Source of the DNA: Oscillibacter sp.
GTDB lineage: Bacteria > Bacillota > Clostridia > Oscillospirales > Oscillospiraceae
Direction of reading: 5' to 3'
Assembly: GCA_017447005.1 (NCBI GenBank)
Contig: JAFSOM010000178.1
Span: 1-13,951 of the forward strand
Length of the DNA stretch: 13,951 nt
Numbering within the stretch: position 1 is the stretch's first letter; the number at the start of each line of letters is the position of its first letter. The notes below the pieces were generated by a model. The model was given only the letters and a program-made list of their open reading frames with translations, was not told the DNA's origin and did not search any database. Both the position numbers and the translations under genes were made by a program. Below are positions 12,603-13,951 of the stretch, piece by piece.

Positions 12603-13736
12603 TTACGTCTCGTCAAAGTTCATGTCGGTCACGTCCGTAATTTCGGCGTTCCCCTCCGAATCGGTGTAGACCGTCGCAACGCTGAAAAACGGAACCGCAT
12701 CGGAGCTGTCCGGCGTCACGCGGCGGAAAATCATGTAGTTTTCCCCGTTTGCGGTTTCCTGACTGGCCAGATACGCGACCGCCTCGTATTTCGCGCCGCT
12801 CACGCCCTCCAGCGACTTTTCAAACGCGGCCCGGATTTTCTCATTCGCCTCCAGCGAAACGTCGCCGCCGTTGACCTTCCAGCCGCTCTCCGCTTCTCCG
12901 CCGACTTCCGCAAGCTCCGGAAGAAGTACGGATTCGATAATCTCCGCGTCTCCCTGCGGATTCTCATACACGGTGACAATCTCGTAGGACGCGGGCGCGC
13001 CGGATTCCGTCGTCGTATCCCGGCAGAGAAACTGGTAGCTGTTTCCTTCAAGAGCCTGAGCGCCAAGATAGGCCAGCGGCTCGTAAACGGAGTCAATCGC
13101 CTCGTTTGCCCGATTGAACGCGGACATGGCGGCGGGATTGCCCTCCGGCGACGCTTTCCCGGCGTTGACCGTCCAAGCGCCCTCCCCGGACGCGTCGGTT
13201 TCCTGAGCGGCTTCGCCCGTTTGAATCCCGACAGCCAGCGTCAGAAGCGCGTCGTATTCCATGCCGCCGCTCGCCGACAGAGAGTAGGCGTAGCCGCCCT
13301 CCGCGTCCACCCAAATGGCCAGAAACGCCAGCGCGTCGTCGCCTTTGAGCGTAACGTCGGGCAATCCCGGCGTGGTCACGGAGCTTTCCTGCGCATACTG
13401 CTTATAGTCTCCGCTGATGTCGCCGCCGCCGGGCGCTTTCCGGGCCGTCACGCTCTCCGCGCCGTTGCCGTAGACAATCTGGAACATCTCGCCGCCGTCC
13501 ATTACGCCATAGGAAATGTTGGGATAGCCGTCCGCCTTCTCCGGCGCGGCGAAATCGTACACGGCGGCGTCCCGCGCCTCCGCATACGTCCGGAACTCCT
13601 GAAACGGATTGGGAATCTCAACAACCTCCGTGGTATTCCCGTCGTCCGGCTGTCCGTTCAAGACGTTCCGTCCGGCGTAGGCTGTGAGACTGAACGCCGC
13701 GAACAGAGCCAACGCCGCTAAAATGACCCTCCTCAT
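12603..13736 (-). CDS. Secreted protein with DUF4367-like domain and two tandem cystatin-like repeats
   Basis: A 377-residue exported protein. A signal peptide is evident (MRRVILAALALFAAFSLTAYA, cleavage likely near residue 21). Residues about 40-175 resemble the DUF4367 domain found in Firmicute anti-sigma/sporulation-type proteins (YPNISYGVMDGGEMFQIVYG, GGGDISGDY, LAIWVDAEGGYAYSL). Two repeats of about 90 residues follow: 186-276 (GAWTVNAG ... YEPLAYLGAQALEGNSYQFL ... VTVYENPQGDAEIIES) and 284-374 (SGWKVNGG ... YEAVAYLASQETANGENYMIF ... ATVYTDSEGNAEITDV). The AQ-x(4-5)-N-x-Y core of each recalls the cystatin QVVAG turn, but inhibitor function is only a suggestion. No lipobox. AAAGGAG precedes the ATG. 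The product is acidic and lacks catalytic motifs I can recognise. It may be cotranscribed with the short ORFs upstream. Confidence 0.8.
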   Translation of the reverse strand: MRRVILAALALFAAFSLTAYAGRNVLNGQPDDGNTTEVVEIPNPFQEFRTYAEARDAAVYDFAAPEKADGYPNISYGVMDGGEMFQIVYGNGAESVTARKAPGGGDISGDYKQYAQESSVTTPGLPDVTLKGDDALAFLAIWVDAEGGYAYSLSASGGMEYDALLTLAVGIQTGEAAQETDASGEGAWTVNAGKASPEGNPAAMSAFNRANEAIDSVYEPLAYLGAQALEGNSYQFLCRDTTTESGAPASYEIVTVYENPQGDAEIIESVLLPELAEVGGEAESGWKVNGGDVSLEANEKIRAAFEKSLEGVSGAKYEAVAYLASQETANGENYMIFRRVTPDSSDAVPFFSVATVYTDSEGNAEITDVTDMNFDET

Positions 13737-13752
13737 ATTGAACCGCTCCTTT

Positions 13753-13848
13753 TTACTTGGATTCCGGCGGTTGCCCGCCGTCCTGCTCCATATCCGCCCG
13801 AAGGCGGGAAAATGTTCGCCGCACGGAACGCCCGTCGCATTCGAGCAT
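13753..13848 (-). CDS. Possible 31-residue small ORF between two genes
   Basis: ATG at 13848 directly follows the TGA of the upstream frame and has GGAGG at about 5 nt, so it could be translationally coupled. The product starts MLECDGRSVRRTFSRLRADM and ends in QPPESK; it has a basic first half, and no family is recognised. It ends 16 bp before the start of the secreted protein gene. It may be a true small protein, a leader peptide, or part of a frameshifted upstream gene. Confidence 0.35.
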   Translation of the reverse strand: MLECDGRSVRRTFSRLRADMEQDGGQPPESK

Positions 13849-13951
13849 TCAGTCCTCCGTGAGAAACGGACTGTCCCTCACGGGTATCATGTATTTTTCA
13901 TCGTCATATGCCGCCCAGTCGGAACGCAGAAGACAAAATTCAAAGCGTTCC
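13849..13951 (-). CDS. C-terminal end of an unidentified ORF (cut by window edge)
   Basis: One minus-strand frame is open from the window edge to TGA at 13851-13849. The visible tail of about 33 residues includes FEFCLLRSDWAAYDDEKYM and ends SPFLTED. No family can be assigned from so short a piece. Its stop is followed immediately by the ATG of the 31-residue ORF, and the gene would sit first in a possible operon with the secreted protein. The other two minus-strand frames here are less credible, but coding status is not proven. Confidence 0.4.
   Translation of the reverse strand, partial: ERFEFCLLRSDWAAYDDEKYMIPVRDSPFLTED

Noticed and set aside
12357..13721. 454-residue plus-strand frame
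   Set aside because: Antisense to the secreted repeat protein, which has a signal peptide, ribosome binding site and terminator; this frame has none.

Overview
The window looks like chromosomal DNA of a Gram-positive bacterium, probably a gut-type member of the Clostridia. Gene starts carry strong AGGAGG-type ribosome binding sites, promoters are sigma-A-like (TTGACA/TATACT), a near-consensus CcpA (cre) site is present, and the families (HxlR, OpuC-like importer, BglF-type PTS, DUF4367-like secreted protein) are typical of Firmicutes. GC content is moderate to high with GC-rich third codon positions, which creates several long but spurious antisense frames. No rRNA, tRNA, CRISPR array or insertion sequence was recognised.

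Layout. (A) 1-3282, minus strand: a tightly packed five-gene operon reading right to left: ferredoxin-nitroreductase, FMN-binding/2x[4Fe-4S] protein, OpuCB-like permease, OpuCC-like lipoprotein and the start of an OpuCA-like ATPase that leaves the window at the left. It is transcribed divergently from a HxlR-family regulator (3407-3793) with a CP-motif cysteine; the two promoters overlap head to head at a shared inverted repeat. This looks like a redox or electrophile response locus that also carries a quaternary-amine-type importer. (B) 3805-9262: a LacI-family repressor (minus) divergent from an operon of a BglF-like PTS EIIBCA, an antibiotic-biosynthesis-monooxygenase-domain protein and an Old-Yellow-Enzyme/2,4-dienoyl-CoA-reductase-like iron-sulfur flavoenzyme. 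A perfect 14-bp palindrome sits on the -10 of the PTS promoter. A sugar or glycoside is probably imported and phosphorylated, and a redox step is applied to it or to its aglycone; no glycosidase is present in the window. (C) 9374-11062, minus: a large secreted lipoprotein carboxylesterase, separated from B by back-to-back hairpins and preceded by a promoter overlapped by a dyad and a cre site. (D) 11352-12325, minus: an apparently decaying patch holding a remnant of a dicarboxylate/amino-acid:cation symporter with at least two frame disruptions, and a methylglyoxal-synthase-like protein that lacks the catalytic aspartate. (E) 12378-13951, minus: a secreted protein with a DUF4367-like domain and two tandem cystatin-like repeats, its terminator, and a poorly understood upstream stretch with two short ORFs.

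No single gene here is unprecedented by family. The most unusual items are the MGS-like protein lacking its catalytic base, the HxlR/flavoenzyme/Opu-importer operon, the PTS-ABM-OYE operon with a divergent-hinge LacI regulator, and the tandem-repeat secreted protein.
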